DNA of 64,000 nt from Acanthornis magna (lineage: Eukaryota > Chordata > Aves > Passeriformes > Acanthizidae), in contig JAWUZG010000084.1 of NCBI GenBank assembly GCA_036785705.1, positions 14,769,501 to 14,833,500 of the forward strand, given 5' to 3'. Made by a program: the position numbers and the translations under genes. Below, in pieces: positions 60,985 through 64,000 of the stretch (positions are counted from its first letter, which is position 1; each line of letters opens with the position of its first letter). The notes under the pieces are model-generated. The model did no database searches and was not told the DNA's origin. It worked only from the letters and a program-made list of their open reading frames with translations.

Positions 60985-61170
60985 TCGCAGAGCCTGTGGA
61001 TGATGCTGACCAAGAGGGAGCCACCAAGGAGCCATTGTCACCTGGCACTGCACCTGGAATGGAAGATGAACAAGCAAACACCACAGATGGTTCCCACGTT
61101 CATGGGATACCTGGCGTTTTTTCAGACATTGAAGACCGTTTTATTCCCTTGCACACTCCTCTTACTACCA
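60985..61170 (+). CDS. CD44: CD44 variable exon candidate 11
   Basis: A 186-nt exon, phase 1 to 1, acceptor ccatcatggcag|TCGCAG and donor ACTACCA|gtaaga. It encodes VAEPVDDADQEGATKEPLSP, GTAPGMEDEQANTTDGSHVH and a tail ending DRFIPLHTPLTTS. It has an NTT sequon. Its length equals that of the exon at 58493, and the intron start (gtaagaataatgaatt) is nearly the same as in the two module-E exons, so it is a diverged third member. It is the last exon I can support in the window. Confidence 0.8.
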
Positions 61171-64000
61171 GTAAGAATAATGAATTATAACCATTTTCAT
61201 TTATCCATCAGTAAGTTGTTATGGTGGACAATGGCTATTGTCCAAAAATGTATACTAAGCATAATTGTAAATGGTTGTCATATTGTAATTTTGGTTTTGT
61301 TTTTTTTAAATTGTTTTCGACCTGCTGATAAGATGTCATGAAGGGTATCTCTTTCCAGTAAAAGCATTTGCTAAAAGGCCAAAAATAGAATTTTGCAAAT
61401 ATGATTTTCTTATATTCTGTTATCAGCATGTGATAGCACAACTATTGAAGTGAAGAAGTTGTGAACTTTCTGCTCATATGTTTGTGCTAGCATTTTGTCT
61501 TTCTTTTTTTGCTGGGCACAAATGATAGCTATGTATCCCTTAATTGTCTGTCACTTTTCCCGCATCTGTAACCCCTCTCCATTAGCTGAATATATACAGA
61601 AGAAAGGTAATTCTCTGTGACAACTTTTTTTCAAGGTATATGTGCTGTTGGTGTCTTGCCAGTGATTAATTGTAGCTATGCTACTGGGCTGTAACTGACA
61701 TTTCATCTGTGAACAACTCTGTTTTCCAAAGGGTTATTCTTCTGATGAAGTTAGTGCAGTTAACAGTAACAGTGTTTGTTTATTTTACTACATATGGCCT
61801 TTGGTATTTATTTTTATGTGTGGTCACATGCCAGTGTGTGGGAAATGAAGGGACTTTTCCTTATTCCCAAATGTAGTTTCCATACAAATAGCCATCCTAA
61901 CAGTAAGGGGGGTTTTCCAAATCCAGCTAATCCAGACACTATTTTCATGCAACTTTCTTGGAAGTTAGTGGAACCATCCCAGAGTGGAATTTGGCCAATG
62001 CTCTGTGGATATTCTTTGCATGTAAACAAGATTATGTACCTGGGTTTTTGCAGTATTATACAGAAAACACTTGAAAGATAATTATCTTAACAATTCATTC
62101 ATATTAATTCATATATTGTGAGGTAGAACTTGGCCTAATTGTTTTTTCAATAATTTTGTATAAACCAGTAAATTCAACTCTAATAAAATTGCTTGGTTGT
62201 AGTATTTTGACATAGGCATGGTACTATAAATGCAATAGATGCATTTGATAGAATTTTATTGGAAAGCTAAATCTGTTTTTAATAATATCTTCCTACTAAA
62301 ACTCATTTCTTGTATTTCACAGGCCCTATTCACTTAATTTATCTAAACTGCTTCCTTAATTTTATGTGCAGACATTACACACTATGAAAAAATGTTTGCT
62401 ACCTTTCTGTTTTGAGCACATAAAACCTGTAAGAACTGGTTTGTATCTTTTTCAATGTGAATATCCACATTGAATCTTTGCATTGTCAGTGCCCTGGCAA
62501 AAGGCTCAGAAGGCCTTTTTCTCAAAACTCTTTCTCTTTCATTTACCTTCTCTTGGTGCTTTTTAAGAACAGAGTACAAGGGAATTACTAAGACACTGCC
62601 ATTGTCATCAAAAAGTTTATTTATTGAAGCTTTCATTCATTTGTAATGTTGCCTCATACAGGTGAAATGGATTGACAAAGATTCATGAATGTATTGTTAA
62701 AGGCCTTCTCTGATCAAGTGAATGGTCTGATGTCCTGTACCACTTTGTTCCACTTGCTTTTTTCCCACAGCAATGTTTAAGCTGTGGTCACACATCACAC
62801 TAAGTGTCCAAGTGTCCTCAGAATAACAACTCAGTCCACTTAAGGAACACAAAAAATAACTGTCCATAAAGAAAAAAAAATCTAGTATGTTGCCAAAATG
62901 AAATGCAGAGAGCTTTTGAGGATCTCTCTCTGCCCCTTGCAAGCACCTCCCCAGAGCCAGAGCAGCCAGGGATGTGGCTCAACCCTTCTTCTTCTTCTCA
63001 GCGCTCAGGGGAACAGCAAATGTAGCAGGATTCTAAGCACACAAATTTTAATAAATGTCTGAATGCCTTTCTAAGGGGTTTTGTGGAGGAAAAGCTCTGG
63101 CATTTTTCAGAGATACTATAAAGCACCTTAAAAAAAATCTGCTGAGATGTAGGGTAGACAACTTAATAGGTCTCTCTTGGTCAGCTTTCTTTGGTGCTAG
63201 ATCAGGACTCTTCATTGCTGAATTTGTGCTCTGTCCTTTGTTGTGAGATAGCACCAAACAACCACCAGCTTAGTTTCTTCTTAATAAAAAATAATAAAAA
63301 CATCTGGAAAATCCATGAAGTGCTTGCTGGCTATGCTTCAGAGAGGGGATAAAATATGCTTCTCAGTTTTACATTTGCCAGCTGTTACTAGGAAATGAGA
63401 TCAGAAATGCTGGACAGAAATGAGTTGTAACGTGTGCTAAAGAAAAAGGACTTTACAGCTGATTAGAGTTAGTGCTTAATTTCTTAGAGTCTGGAAGAAT
63501 TCAGAGAGGTGGAGATCTGTAATGTATTTTTTGTAGTGATAATGAAGTAGTAGTCCCAAAGGAAATTACTGTATCTATAGTCTGCTGATAATTTTAGACT
63601 TGGGATACCCTTAAAGTTATAGTATGGACCAAAAATGTGATTGCATACAATTTTAAGCAATTTTGAAGCAGTATGGCCAGCACAGAAAATACTAGAGACT
63701 GATTTAAGATCTAATACCATCTTAGAACCAAATTACACAACTTATTAAAAAGGACAAGAGGATCCACATCTAAGTTTGCAGAGAACATTTTCTTCTCTTC
63801 GGGGAAAAAAAAAATCAAATTTTTAGAGTCCCACTCTATAGCTATCAAAGTCACAACCATTCAGTGAACTATTGTTCTATTTTATGAGAACATTAGAGTT
63901 TTCGATGTTCAGTTTTATCCTGTGTCAGAATAGAATTGAAACGTATGAGGGAGACAAGAGGGGAAAGCCATGAGTTTCGCTTCTCAAAATACTAAAGCTA
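61171..64000 (+). other. CD44: CD44 intron continuing past the window edge
   Basis: 2.8 kb of AT-rich DNA following the last visible variable exon. I see no stem, transmembrane (hydrophobic 20-residue) or cytoplasmic-tail exon, so these must lie beyond 64000. No named repeat recognised. Confidence 0.65.

Larger units (their letters stand above)
22282..61170 (+). other. CD44: CD44 gene, partial (exon 1 to variable exons; 3' end outside window)
   Basis: CD44 is a single-pass cell-surface receptor for hyaluronan. It acts in adhesion, migration and leukocyte homing, and carries a Link module, an alternatively spliced stem, a transmembrane helix and a short cytoplasmic tail. Here exons 1-5 and at least eleven in-phase variable exons are readable on the + strand. 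If all were spliced together the frame stays open for about 2350 nt. Introns 1 (17.4 kb) and 6 (3.3 kb) are the longest. No exon with the membrane-proximal constant region, transmembrane helix or tail is visible by 64000, so the gene continues to the right. The identification is firm from the Link-domain residues; the exact transcript set is inference. Confidence 0.95.

Noticed and set aside
1..64000. CRISPR arrays, bacterial operons, tRNA or rRNA genes
   Set aside because: No regularly spaced repeats, no cloverleaf or conserved rRNA core seen; the sequence is vertebrate with long introns.

Overview
This window is vertebrate nuclear DNA, almost certainly avian and probably from a songbird. 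It holds CR1 LINE fragments, short avian-type retroviral LTRs, long introns and no compact gene clusters. No database was available, so the species call is inference.

The only gene I can support is CD44 (hyaluronan receptor), on the + strand. Its promoter and exon 1 lie near 22.0-22.35 kb. A 17.4-kb intron 1 follows. Exons 2-5 (39719-39884, 42233-42369, 43792-43863, 44493-44735) encode the Link domain and the start of the stem. The six Link-domain cysteines, the hyaluronan-contact residues K38/R41/Y42/R78/Y79 and all five N-glycosylation sequons of mammalian CD44 are readable. Residue numbering matches human CD44 through residue ~103. The gene runs off the right edge: no membrane-proximal, transmembrane or cytoplasmic exon is seen before 64000.

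From 45.7 to 61.2 kb lies an array of at least eleven candidate variable (v) exons. All enter and leave in phase 1 and all have lengths divisible by three, so any subset can be spliced in without breaking frame. The array has grown by tandem duplication. A two-exon cassette of about 2 kb (a Trp-rich v4/v5-like exon plus an acidic, Ser-Gly-containing v3-like exon) is present twice, with cores at 48681-50090 and 50758-52171 that are almost identical. A third, older copy of the Trp-type exon is at 53743. Downstream, a second module (58.5, 59.9 and 61.0 kb) is present in three versions, with duplicated intronic DNA around it. This lineage-specific rebuilding of the variable region is the most interesting content of the window.

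The first 22 kb look intergenic: one CR1 fragment, a solo LTR with a 5-bp target-site duplication (4835-5410), a second LTR with a primer-binding-site-like leader (about 8757-9540), microsatellites, and a 33-bp-arm inverted repeat (17517-17606). Intron 1 holds one CR1 copy and a GC-rich patch near 25.9-26.2 kb; intron 2 holds another CR1 copy. I see no tRNA, rRNA or CRISPR array.
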